Assembly: GCA_030247855.1 (NCBI GenBank)
Contig: JAPDRN010000023.1
Span: 294,331-358,330 of the forward strand
DNA length: 64,000 bases
DNA from: Knufia peltigerae
Lineage: Eukaryota; Ascomycota; Eurotiomycetes; Chaetothyriales; Trichomeriaceae
Direction: 5' to 3'
Of this stretch, positions 24,190 to 35,158 are shown in pieces. The first letter of the stretch is position 1. Every line of letters begins with the position of its first letter. The notes under the pieces are model-generated. The model made no database searches, had not been told where the DNA came from, and saw only the letters and a list, made by a program, of their open reading frames with translations. Made by a program: the position numbers and the translations under genes.

Positions 24190-25406
24190 TTGTATTGTCG
24201 TTTGGTTGTCGGACTGCCGAAATTCCATCTTGTTCTATCTAGACCCTCCACTTTCAGCACGAAATTGATATCGAAAAGTGTACATTATATAATGAGGCTC
24301 CTTCAGCCTATGCAATGGAGCAATCAGATACCCGGAAATGCACTGTACAAACTTGGTTTCACTTGCATAGAGGAATTACGATGCTTTTCCACAGACCTTG
24401 TGTGACATCCTAGAGCTGAGTGCCATGGCTTGGCCACGAGCCATGATTCTCGATACGAGCATAGCACCAATGGAGTCCAAGGGACAGGCGCACCCTCTTA
24501 TGCATTCTGTTGGTCCCAGACTGCGGAACGCGTCTTGTCGAAAACAATCCTTTGGTGACAATTCCTGTCTAAATAAGTCAAGACATTGGTAACAACAAGC
24601 TGACTGCTTTATAACGTCAGCCCTAAAATATTCCTGGCTAGGCGACGTCCTCTGGGTACTTGAGTATCGAGTGTCCTTCTGTAACCTGGTTCCCCGGTCA
24701 GTGCCTGATCGTGATTGCGGATCACAGACACCAGTGGAAGTCTGGATGCAACCATGGTTCTTCACTGCCTGGGGGGTTACAATTTCGAGTCGGACATCCT
24801 GATGACCACCTACGAGCCGAGGCAACTGTCTCAGAAATTGGGATTCGGATCAACCCAAATGTCCGTGTCCTTCTGTGTACGGCCAGTCTACCCAATGACA
24901 GGAGGGCTGACCCGTATCGATGACAATCGCCTCGACCTCATTGTTGATCCCTTGTCGCAACAACTTGCGGGGAAGGTCGAGTCCTACAACTAGTCCATCT
25001 ACGTGTCAGTGATTACGACGAGAAGGTGTACACACAATGGCCGTTGAGACCATCATGTGGGGGCGGGACGACCGGAGGATTCTAACTTGGATAGGCACTT
25101 GGACGGGGCGAATTCGTCTAGAATACGAAATACGAATTCTCACTCCATGTCCCCAAGCACGATATACGAGACTCCGTGCAGTGCCCGCAAACAGTCCCCA
25201 TCCTCGTCACGGTCCTCCCAAGCCATGAGGCGACTGGACGGTCAGCCCCTCAGATTCCCTTTTCACAAAAGGTACTTGTATCAGACACACCCCTACCCCC
25301 CTACATTCTCACCTCTTAATGTACATTGCATTCTGGGTGTGATACTCTTTTCCTTCACATCCCCTATTGCCCTGTTGATTCTGTTTCTCAGCGACCTCCT
25401 CTTGTT
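24190..25406. other. Intergenic region upstream of the CYP52 gene
   Basis: No gene is seen in this 1.2 kb. Frames at 24376-24825 (minus) and 24715-24993 (plus) are open but have no recognisable motif, good start or intron signals. The last few hundred bases should be the CYP52 promoter, with pyrimidine-rich patches near 25280-25320. Confidence 0.5.
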
Positions 25407-27076
25407 ATGGCAATAAACTATCCCTTTGCAGCCCTAGGGCTGCTAGTGACATCCATAGTCTTTTATATCGTCTCTTCCATCGCCACGAGGCTGCGTCATG
25501 CTCGCAAAGCAAAGGAATGGGGCTGTCAACCTGCCGTCAGGAGAAAGTCCAAGCTGCCTCTGGGCATTGACCTCGTCTGGGATATCCTCCAAGCCGACCG
25601 AGAGCAGATCGTCCCCGACTTCTTCTTCCAAGTACACAAGAAGATGGGTGTTCCAACTTGGCGCCAGAATATTTTTGGCAGTGAAGTCTATATGACAACC
25701 GATCCGAAAAACATCCAAGCCGTCCTTGCCACACAGTTCAATGATTTTGAGATTGGTGAGCAGCGGCGAGGAAACTTCTTCCCGGTGTTCGGAAATGGAA
25801 TCTTTACGGCAGATGGTAAAGCATGGTAGGTGGAAATGAACCGTTGTGCCTCAAAAGTCACTAACACCCCATCCTCAGGGAGCATTCACGAACCATGCTT
25901 CGTCCTCAATTTGCCAGACAACAAGTAGCAGACTTGAACCTTGAAGAAATCCATGTCCAAGACATGTTCCAGCATCTCAAAGCACACGACGACGGCTGGA
26001 CCAACGTCGTCGACCTTGTCCCACTCTTCTTCCGTCTCACCCTTGACTCTGCCACGGAGTTCCTGTTCGGCCAAAGCGTGGATTCCCAACTCGCCGCTTT
26101 GCCAGGGTACACGAACCGGAAGGCCGGGGAGGCCGGCAACCTGGACTGGACCTTGTTTGGACCTGCCTTTGACGGGGCTACCATGGCAGTCGGGACACGA
26201 GGACGCCTGGCGGACCTGTACTGGCTATACTCGCCCAAACACTTCCACGACAAGATCAAAATCGTGCACCAATTCGCAGACTATTATGTCAACCTGGCCC
26301 TGACCACTGATTTGTCTTCCCTGAGCGAACAGCACGGCGAAAAGGGACAAAAGAGGGAGAAATATATCTTTTTGAAAGAACTTGTCCAAGCCACCAGGGA
26401 TCCGATCGAGTTGAGGAGCCAACTTCTCAACATTCTTTTGGCCGGACGAGACACCACCGCCGGCCTCCTCGGCTGGACCTTCTTCCACCTCGTCCGGCGA
26501 CCGGACCTGTTCAAGAAACTTCGAGACATCATCATCGACCAGTTCGGCACGTACGAGAACCCCACCGATATTTCGTTCGAGTCGCTCAAGAGTTGCACTT
26601 ACCTGCAGCACACGATGAACGAGGTGCTTCGGCACAACGCGACGGTGCCCATCAACAGTCGACGGGCCACCAAGGACACCACGATCCCCAGAGGCGGAGG
26701 CCCGGACGGAAATTCTCCGTTGTTCGTGCTCAAGGGTCAGGAAGTCAACTACACGGTCCACGTCATGCATCTCCGAGAGGACATCTGGGGCCCGGACGCG
26801 GCCGAGTTCAAACCCGAACGGTGGGCGGGGAGGAAACCAGGGTGGGAGTTTTTGCCATTCAACGGTGGACCACGGATTTGCTTGGGTCAACAATTTGCCC
26901 TGACCGAGGCCGGGTACGTGATTGTTCGTATGCTTCAGAAATTCGATGTGCTCGAGAACCACGAGACGGATCCCGTCACGCGCCATCAGTACAGTGTTAC
27001 TACGGCACCTGTTCGCGTGCCACTTCGACTACACGAAGCTGCTGCCACTACTCGTACTGCGGCCGCTGCACATTGA
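25407..27076 (+). CDS. Cytochrome P450 of the CYP52 type (alkane / fatty-acid hydroxylase)
   Basis: Two exons, 25407-25825 and 25879-27076, with a 53-base intron, encode 538 residues. An N-terminal membrane anchor (about residues 5-28) is followed by a basic stop-transfer stretch, then the P450 fold: the I-helix oxygen-binding motif LAGRDTTAGL, the K-helix ExxR in NEVLR, the aromatic region FKPERW, and the heme-thiolate loop FNGGPRICLGQQFA with the axial cysteine. The motifs RICLGQQFA and LAGRDTT, together with length, match the CYP52 family of alkane- and fatty-acid omega-hydroxylating enzymes in the ER membrane of yeasts and filamentous fungi. The substrate is inferred from family only. The start ATG is the one that places the anchor at the N-terminus. 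Confidence 0.93.
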
Positions 27077-27929
27077 GTAGCTTCTTCTCCTTCTCTTTCA
27101 TGTTCCTAGTATTTTGGGTCCGGGATGGTCATAACGAAAGAGCGTGCCTAATGATATGATGTACGAACATCGATTTCTATCTACGGTCGTTTAGTGTTTG
27201 AAGTCCAAACCAGTGTTTGTTGATGTTTGCCAGTCTTTCGTCCTCGTGACTTGTACCTGAAAGCACATGCTTTCTTTGTATGCTGTGTATGCTGTGTATG
27301 CTGAGTATGCTGAGTATGACGGAAATGATACGCCGGATCGACGATCTAAACCTTTCCCTTTGCGTCAGTTCTACTTGCCATGGAGTATCGTACTAGGAGC
27401 AAGAAAATGGATGTGCAAACCCGTCGAGGGGGACTGTCTTCTTTCTCTCTACCAATTCTCCAGGCAATGGTTATCCACTTGCAAGGTTGTCCCGTCTTTA
27501 CTCGGGCAGGTTACCTAGGTCCCCTGTATTGTAGAGCGGATAAAAAAAGGGTCTTGACGTGTTATGTCATGACCCGCATTTCATTGATGGAACCCGTCAA
27601 TTTTCAGGTATGACGTCGAAAATTCTACAGTACTGCGTGAGGGTGTACAGAACCTCAGGTACAACTTGGAAGTATTGGCACATTTACATCACACATCACC
27701 TAGTTTGTGTATCTATTTATGAGTACCTGTGGTCCGTCTAGGTACTTGATTTGATTATACCTGCTCACAGAAAGTTATATAGAAATTACCAAAAGAACCC
27801 TGTCGAGGTGGTACCCGCATCCATATCCGTATCCAGGACCGGATCTACTTGTACCCAAAGGGAGTACTTTTAGGGAAGAGAAAAAAAAACCAAGGGCCAC
27901 AAAAACGAGAAACAGAAACAACAAGAACA
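27077..27929. other. Intergenic region with a 9-base tandem repeat
   Basis: This 853-base region separates CYP52 from the small membrane-protein gene. Besides the tandem repeat at 27278-27320 it holds CTAGGT-type words near 27515 and 27739. No gene is seen. Confidence 0.55.
27278..27320. repeat. 9-base tandem repeat (GTATGCTGT/A), about 4.8 copies
   Basis: Four complete units of GTATGCTGW, two ending in T and then two in A, plus a partial fifth. The T/A grouping suggests stepwise duplication. It lies about 200 bases downstream of the CYP52 stop. Confidence 0.9.
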
Positions 27930-28371
27930 ATGTCATTCTCAAGCGCCATCTTCAAACTCTTGACATACATCATCACACTCTTCGTCCTTGCCGCCGCGGC
28001 CATTTATTTTACTGGGTACGGCGACGATGTAGCAGAGTGGGCCGCCAAACGTTACTACAAGGCCAAAGCGGTGGCCGAGGTCAAGGTTTTGGAAAATGTT
28101 GGAAGTGAAAAAGTAGAAGGCGCAATCAAAGGTGAGAATGACAACATCCACCGAAGGACTTGACCGTTCTAGTTCTTCGATGGTGTACTCCTATAGCTAT
28201 GTGAAGGTGTGTGGCCGACTAACACGTCTGATATCTCCAGATTCACTCAAGAAGAATCCAGTCATGGGAGAAGGTGAACTCGATAACGTCGCCGGTGGTC
28301 TGGGTAAGGAAGCTGCACAACAAGGGTTGGGTGGTGTCAGTAGCAAACTCGGTGGATTGGGAAAGTTTTAG
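27930..28371 (+). CDS. Small single-pass membrane protein of unknown function
   Basis: Two exons, 27930-28131 and 28241-28371, with a 109-base phase-1 intron (branch site GACTAACACG), encode 110 residues. The protein has one strong membrane segment near the N-terminus (about 9-29, core IITLFVLAAAAIYF), then a basic amphipathic stretch rich in A and K, and a C-terminal tail of glycines and leucines (GLGGVSSKLGGLGKF). Phase agreement and the well-formed intron make a real gene likely. I do not recognise a named family. The tail composition is reminiscent of small glycine-rich stress proteins, but that is only an impression. Confidence 0.75.
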
Positions 28372-28699
28372 AAAAAAAAATCCAAGAACCATCGAGGACG
28401 ACATTATCATCATCATCACATTAGGTATACGATATGGGAGATTATAACATGACAAGTCGGAAGATACTGGGAGGAGGAATCTTAGGCGTGTTGAATGGCG
28501 AGTACGGTATATCGACATTGATATTGGGAAAAAAAGGGGGGAACGGACAACAGTACGAACATCAGGGATAAACTTGGAACATTGTTACTGTATAGGTAGT
28601 TGTATTCGTAAAATGTAATATAGTCTTTAAGTCGATGCATAAAACATATCTCAACTCTCTCGGGGACGGAATTAGATGTTGAATACCCAAGGTAAGTAT

Positions 28700-29898
28700 T
28701 CATCTCAAATAATCAGGTCTCAATTCAAACCAGGTATCTTTGGTCAATTGATCAAACTCTTCATCGTCGTAGAAATTCGCTCTCACTTCGACCATGTCAC
28801 CCGCCGACCGCATGAAGAAATCCTGCTGAGACAAAGGCAAATGACATCTCATACTGTAGTTTGGATAATGCGGACTCTGTTGTATCTTGGGTTAGATAAA
28901 ATTTGTAGACTCTTCTTGAACGCAACTCACCTGATACCCCAACCCTAGCATGATCCTGTTCTTGTTCGACTCGTTCGGCATACCAGCGTGCCACAATCTC
29001 AAATCACGTATCATGATATCTCCCGGTGAGCACTCGGGTTGAATGGGTGGTCGAATGGATCTTCGTGCTTCCTTTGCCTCCTCTGTGATCGAGGGGAGTG
29101 GTTCTCCCAGGCGTCCGTACTCGACAATCTGTTCGGGTTTCGTCGCTATGACCTGTTCGTGGTAACTGGCGTGGGCGTGGGATCCCAACCAAAATTCCGT
29201 GGCCCCGGTCTCCACCGTGAACTCGCACAGTGGGATGTTGGCGACGAAGTAGTAAGGGTACTGTGGATGGGCGAAAGAACAGTCTTTATGGGCTGGCTGG
29301 CGCATTCCCGGTGTGTCGGACAATGCCACGTTGGAAGTCAACCAGTTCCATATCGGTGTGTGCCCCAGGTATCTGTGTTGTTTTTTCGAGAATGTGAGCC
29401 AGAACATAAATAAATACAAGAAACAACAATGCGCTTTGTTGTTGGAGAGACTGACGCATTCGCAAGTTGAAGAAGAAACGGGTTGAAATATACGCCCTCG
29501 AAAAGATACGAGGATTCTGTTACCGGCGGACGTTGGAGGAAGTTTGCTATACGAAGTGTTGTTTTGAGCTCATGTTCAACAAAATCGAGACTCGTACTGT
29601 ACCGAGTGCATATCCTCCTCCCCAAGGGGTGAAAATCAAGAGACCTACATTTCACTCCATGATTGAACGTCTGAGATGGATCGACTCTCTTCTTATCTGC
29701 ATCCACACACATCCTTTCGTTGATTGTGGCAATGTGACCGGAGTCGATGACATCCTTGAGAACGACCAGGCCATCTTGGTGCATTGCCTCGAGTGCCTTT
29801 TGGAGCGTCGACGGGGAGTGTTTGCCCTTTCGGCGTTCATCGTCTGATATACTGACGACTTGGACGTGATCCTTTTCTTCCATGGGGGCGATCGTCAT
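28700..29898 (-). CDS. Phytanoyl-CoA dioxygenase-like Fe(II)/2-oxoglutarate oxygenase
   Basis: Four exons read downward: 29898-29649, 29546-29456, 29372-28931 and 28876-28700 (introns of 102, 83 and 54 bases). All phases close, giving 319 residues. The protein has the PhyH double-stranded beta-helix core: the first metal-binding pair H-x-D in AHKDCSF, and the later histidine in LRLWHAGMPN, with an arginine shortly after (NKNRIMLG) placed to bind 2-oxoglutarate. The C-terminus ends in a conserved-looking segment around QQDFFMRSAGDMVEV and FELRP, typical of a fungal subgroup. Such enzymes hydroxylate small molecules, often in secondary metabolism; the substrate is unknown. It lies in a run of oxidative and hydrolytic genes (two P450s, a GH79 enzyme). 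Confidence 0.88.
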
Positions 29899-30601
29899 CG
29901 TCTTAGCATACCTAGGTAGGTCAAGAGAGAATATGGGTACGATACTAGAGTCGTCACTCTCTCAAATGTTTACCATGAGTCAGTGAGACATTGTCGCCTT
30001 TGGATATCAATATCACATGTCTGACTTCGATAGCGAAGGACATGTCCGTATGTCGAGAAATGATAGGCGTCCCATCCGTACACAGCGCTCTAGGTACGAG
30101 TATTCTGGGTAACATTGAGCGAATCATTCGTGTATGCCATACAAGAAGCTTAGATTGTCATCGATCTAGGTGGTCATATCAAAATAGTACCTAGAGGTAC
30201 CGTAGAATCCTGGCTTCATTTCCCTCCTCTCATTGTCCAACTTCCGGTGAGACCTACCGAGTCCTTGAGCAGTTTTCCTCCGCACAATCAATTCGTCGTC
30301 ATTTCTTGGCTTCAACTCCGAAGTCGGAAAATCATCCGCACCTTGTTTGTTGTTGCTGTAGTCAAACTAATGAATTATGCCATGCTTGTCAACATTCGTA
30401 CTAGAGATACGAGTAGAATAAACCTCATCATCTTGTGTGGAGCTGATCAGCAATGTAACATGCATCGACCTTCAATGTTATCGGCACATTGAAGACCGAG
30501 CAAGATATATTCACCATGGACGGTTGATCGTTCCAACCTCTCCTCCTCCTCCTTGACTTTTCCATGGCCTCCAGCCTCTGAAGCTGCTCAATAATAACAA
30601 C
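29899..30601. promoter_or_regulatory. Divergent promoter, PhyH-like gene / GH79 gene
   Basis: This 703-base interval separates two divergent accessory genes, so common regulation is possible. It contains CTAGGTA-type words near 29910 and 30090. No gene is seen. Confidence 0.5.
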
Positions 30602-32260
30602 ATGAGGTCGACAAGTTCTGGTACCAGAGTATGGTACTCCAGCTTCTTGCTTCTTCTAGCAGCACAAGCTACCACCTGCTTCCCGTTCTGGACCAGATCA
30701 ACAACTCTCGACATCACACTTCCGGCTTCAGCAGAAGGTGCATCATATGGACAGTCTTCTTCGTTTGCCTCGTTCTCGTTTGAGCCTGCGTTCTGGGTGG
30801 AATTCTTTGGAAATGCAAGCAAACCAAACAATCTCACGTTCGAATTACTCTCGCGCATCCACGAGAGAGGCGGAAGACCTATCATCCGACCGGGAGGGAT
30901 CACAATGGACAGCATGATCTTTGATGCATCTGCAGGAGACCCTGTGCGTACAACAAGTCCAAGTGGTGGAGTATATCGAACAACAGTCGGACCCAACTAC
31001 TTTCACAGCTGGTCCAACTTCCCGAACGGTACAAAGTTCGTCTCGACGCTCAATTTCGGTAATGACAGCCTCGACATTGCTCTGGATATGGCGTTGGCTT
31101 CTGTCATGTACCAGCAGGATAAGGTTGAATATTTTGAACTCGGTAACGAGCCCACGAACTATCCAAGCACGCGGTGGGACAATAGCACAGCAGCCTATGT
31201 GCAACAGTGGAAGCAGTGGACAGGACAGATTGATGCAGCAGTCAATCACACATTGGGTGCTGAAAATGCTTCTCGACTGGGCGGTGACCGATGGTGGGCG
31301 TCCTCTGCGACCACAGACAAATCTGGACTCAATGTCCGGCCTGCCGACATCATTCCTGCCGGGGTAGACTCCGCAGATCAAGTCGCCGAATACTCCATCC
31401 ATTCGTATGCTTTTTCGACCTGCGATCCCGCTCGTGCGGCGCTGGCGACCACCCAAAACATCCTCAACCATACCGAGCTCACCACTTACGCGGATGAAGA
31501 GATCTACCCTTCCGCAAAAGCTGCACTGGACTCCGGCAAACCCTGGGTGATTGGGGAATTCAATTCCATCTCCTGTTCGGGCCAGCCAAATGTCACCGAC
31601 ACTTTTGCCCAAGCTCTGTGGACGGTGGATGTCGAATTGATCTACGCTGTTCGCAATGCCTCATCTGTTCATCTTCATCAAGGTGCCACTTTGGTGTTTC
31701 AGAGTAGTGATCAAGTCAACTCAGCCGGTAACGATGGCTCTCCTGGCTTCTCCACCTACGACATACTTTATCCACGAGACAGCGGTAAACGTGGCAAAGC
31801 TCGTGCCCTGCCCAGCTTCGTCAGCCAATTGTTCATGGCCGAGGCGTTCCACACATCATCCGTTAAGGACGGCCCGGGGCCTGGTGTTCGGGTCAAGGCA
31901 CTGGAACCTCCGCAAGGTGTGGACGCAGCAAGATTCGCAGGTTATTCATTCTACGTGAACGATAGATTGAGCAAAGTGGCATTGCTGAACTTGAAACCGT
32001 TTTACGCCAACTCGACAGAGAACTTCACACTGGATCTGAATCCGGGCTTGGCCGATCAGGCATGGGTCAAGAGAATGACGGCTCCATACGTGGACGAGAC
32101 GAGAACTGAAAACGTCACATGGGCAGGACAGTCGTTCCAGAACGGGAAAGCTATGGGCAAACTCGACATCGAACAGTTTAAAAAAGGAGACACCATCAGT
32201 ATCAGAGGTAGCGAGGCAGTGCTCATCTTCCTTGACAAAAAGGACGTCTATGGCTTGTGA
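30602..32260 (+). CDS. Secreted glycoside hydrolase family 79 (beta-glucuronidase-like)
   Basis: A single exon encodes 552 residues. The N-terminal signal peptide (about 1-27; SSFLLLLAAQATTC) indicates secretion, and there are about ten N-x-S/T glycosylation sites. The catalytic TIM barrel carries the expected acid/base glutamate in ELGNEPTNYP and the nucleophile glutamate in WVIGEFNS. A C-terminal beta-sandwich (about 450-550) completes the GH79 fold. Fungal GH79 enzymes remove glucuronic or 4-O-methyl-glucuronic acid from arabinogalactan proteins and similar plant polymers; the precise substrate here is inferred. The gene is divergent from the PhyH-like oxygenase and convergent with a P450 only 94 bases away. 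Confidence 0.92.
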   Translation: MRSTSSGTRVWYSSFLLLLAAQATTCFPFWTRSTTLDITLPASAEGASYGQSSSFASFSFEPAFWVEFFGNASKPNNLTFELLSRIHERGGRPIIRPGGITMDSMIFDASAGDPVRTTSPSGGVYRTTVGPNYFHSWSNFPNGTKFVSTLNFGNDSLDIALDMALASVMYQQDKVEYFELGNEPTNYPSTRWDNSTAAYVQQWKQWTGQIDAAVNHTLGAENASRLGGDRWWASSATTDKSGLNVRPADIIPAGVDSADQVAEYSIHSYAFSTCDPARAALATTQNILNHTELTTYADEEIYPSAKAALDSGKPWVIGEFNSISCSGQPNVTDTFAQALWTVDVELIYAVRNASSVHLHQGATLVFQSSDQVNSAGNDGSPGFSTYDILYPRDSGKRGKARALPSFVSQLFMAEAFHTSSVKDGPGPGVRVKALEPPQGVDAARFAGYSFYVNDRLSKVALLNLKPFYANSTENFTLDLNPGLADQAWVKRMTAPYVDETRTENVTWAGQSFQNGKAMGKLDIEQFKKGDTISIRGSEAVLIFLDKKDVYGL

Positions 32261-32354
32261 GTTGTGACGGGCCTAACCGACACGAATAATGATGCTCTTT
32301 GCTCTATGCGAAGCTATGCGAGGTCTTCCAAGTCTAATGGGGGCCTCCCGAGTT

Positions 32355-34265
32355 CTAATATACTATCTCTGACACATGTGAACACTCCTTCTCTATCAAA
32401 GCTCGATGTGCCGGACTTCTTGGAACAATCTTGACAGCAAACGGAGGATAATCAATAGCTGGCCAGACAACCTTTTCCACCTCAATCTCCTTCCCCTTTT
32501 TTTTGAAGATGTATGTGTCAGCACGCGCATTATTGGTAGTAGATGCAAAGGGACTCGGGGGTTTCGACCTACCGGTACAGGTTCAAAATTGAAACAATAC
32601 AACATTCTCGACAAGAACATCCAAAGGTTCGTCTCGGCAACATTATAACCAGGACATACTCTTCTCCCTGCGTTTGAGTGTCATTGTGTCAGCATTTCCC
32701 GAACCACATTTCCTTTTTTTTGGGTCTGGTATTCGGAAAACTCACCTGCACCAAAAGCCCAATGACCTTTTAGCGGGTTATTCAGATCCTCATTCAAGAA
32801 CCTCTCTGGCCAAAACCTCTCTGGATCCTTATACTCGTCCGAACTCCGCGACAAATGGTGCATGTTCCATGTCACCATGGTGCCCGCAGGCAATTTGTAC
32901 CCTTCGTACTCGTCGTCCTGGCTCATCATGTGTGGCACACCAATCGGCCCAAATGGATACCATCGGAACCCTTCCTTCACCGCGGCCGTGATGAAGGGCA
33001 AGTCAGGTTTATCTTCGAAGCGCGGCAGGCGTTTCGCATCATCCCCAACACCACCACACACTCGATCGAGGTGCTCGCGTGCCCTCTGGACCCAATCCGG
33101 CTGCAAGACGGCGGCGGCGATCAACTGACTCATCGTCATACGCGAAGTGTCACTTCCCGCCTCGACCAGACTTCCCAGGGCGAACAGTTTCTGGTCTTCG
33201 TCCATGGTGGTCTTTTCCGTTTCCTTGAGAAAGTCAATGGCGAAACAAGGTCTGGCGTCCCCTTTTGCCATTCTATTTCGTACCCTACCAACTTCTTTTC
33301 CATATACCCTGTTTTTTTTTACAAAAAAAATTAGCATCAGTGACGCCACCCAAGTTTTTTGCACGCCGAAACCACACTCCCTCGATCACACCTTGAAGAC
33401 TTTGCGACGCTATACGGGATATGAGGAACGTACCTTTTCGACTCTTCGTACAATCTCAACCCCTTTGCACGCCACCACTGCATCCAAGTCGGCAATTTAC
33501 TCAAAGCGGGAAAAGTATCGACCAACGTGCTCCCGGGTTGTAGGTGCTTCACCATCTCTTCGGCCTGCTTGAGCAAAGGTTCCAAATTCTCGTCGTCAAG
33601 AAGCAACCTCCTCCCAAACACGACGCTCAAAATCACGGCGTTCGCGTACCGCTGGTTCGCCCGGTACCACAGTTCCGGACGGTCCAGGTAGTCCCACAAC
33701 AACTGTTTACTCTCCAGGTCTTGGTATTCCGCGAACTGGGTCATCTGCCGCGAGTTGAGGATGCTGTGCATGACTTTACGCACGTCTCGCCACTGGTCCG
33801 TGTAACCCATGAGGACGATACGTTTGCCCCCCGACATCAGGTCCTGGACGAAAGGCATCGGGTTGCGCGAGGAGTACTTGGCCGCCCTCTTCTCCATGAG
33901 GTCCGTCACCACTCGAGAAGAGTTGAGGAAGATGAAGTTGGACGTTCCGAGGCGTAGCGTGAACCTGTGTGCGTATTTTACGACGTCAGCACCTATCCAA
34001 TACAAAAGCGTGTACGTGTGTTTATTGGGTGATTCGGAACTCACATTTCACCATATCTCCTCGCCAGACTTTGTGCCCACGGTGCCTGTTCGATTTGAGT
34101 CAGGGGCATCTGGAATGAATTGCCAAAGATGGGTAACCCAGGCACCATTGGTGGGAACTTGTATCGACGTTGTCTTTGCCATTGTTGGAGAATCTTGTGT
34201 AGAATCCATATCACCACCGCTCCCAACGTGGCCAATAAGACCGGTGATGAAGAGTAATGAGCCAT
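32355..34265 (-). CDS. Cytochrome P450 (E-class, secondary-metabolism type)
   Basis: Five exons read downward: 34265-34045, 33964-33434, 33308-32746, 32667-32573 and 32495-32355. Every junction keeps phase, giving 516 residues. An N-terminal anchor (about 8-26, LLATLGAVVIWILH) is followed by the proline hinge FPPMVPGLPIFG. The I-helix carries EAGSDTSRMT, the K-helix EGFR (ExxR), then a PERF motif. The heme loop FGAGRRVCPGYNVAE appears only after joining exons 3 and 4; in the genomic DNA it is split between FGAG and RRVCPGYN. The last exon encodes WPAIDYPPF...IVPRS, the usual C-terminus of this group. Relatives with this organisation (CYP64/CYP65-like, O-methylsterigmatocystin oxidoreductase type) act in fungal secondary metabolism. 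Substrate unknown. Confidence 0.9.
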
Positions 34266-35158
34266 GGTTTGTTTGTTTGTTTGTTCTCGGTCGTCGGAAT
34301 ATGTAGAATGGTGAATAAAGTGTACTCGGTGTCCTATAGTTTGTATGGTGTATGTCGATAGGTTTGTCCTCGAATTCGTACTCGTGCTCGGAAATGTCTT
34401 GCGGTGTCGAATAATATCTCTCTCAATCAATGTCCGTCGTCATCACTGAACATGGCACTATGATTGACGGGTGTTTGCGTGGAGAATAAGTAGCTCGAGT
34501 TGTTCAGTATTCGTATGGTATCCCGTGGTTCCCAATGGGCAACACCTGGTTCCCTCGTACTACTAACAGACACCCTTTGAGACCCTCACCAACTCCCCTC
34601 CTTGCTTTTCTTTTACACAAAAAAAGGAACGAATGAAGAACTATTTGTTCATTCCACATCCTCATGTCTTGAGGCACTCCTTAAAAGATCAAAAGATAGA
34701 CGTCTATTCGGACCCTAAAAGTAGTGGAAGTTCATTGACACGACGAATCGGGCAATTGTGGGGTATAAGGGGGTAAGCCAACCTGTGCATAGTCCGTACA
34801 GCACAACACACACATCCACACATTTCTTCTCCCTCCAGACCAGAGATAAATATGCCGGGGACCGTCATGATTTACTACCTGGCCCCGCATACACAATAAC
34901 ATTTGTGCAAAGTGGATGGATGGAAGGGGTAGATGAAAATGTGTTTTTGGAGTTTGTGTCGTTCATCCCATCTTTCTGTCATTCTGAAATTCATGACCTT
35001 GAGAATGGTTGAAGTTACATCAGACTAAGAGAATGTAAGTTTTTGCTATCCCTTCTCCTGGTGAGAGTGAGAGGAGGAAAGGTAGAGGAGTCCGAGAAGA
35101 AGTAATCGGTCTCCCTGGTCTACTTCGACCTCCTTCTCCCATCGACGACAAGTCCAGT
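34266..35158. other. Intergenic region upstream of the second P450
   Basis: This 893-base stretch lies between the P450 start and the 3' end of the acidic membrane-protein gene, both on the minus strand. The side near 34300 should be the P450 promoter. No gene is seen. Confidence 0.5.

Noticed and set aside
24376..24993. Overlapping frames of 92-149 codons upstream of CYP52
   Set aside because: Both strands are open over the same bases, and neither has recognisable motifs.
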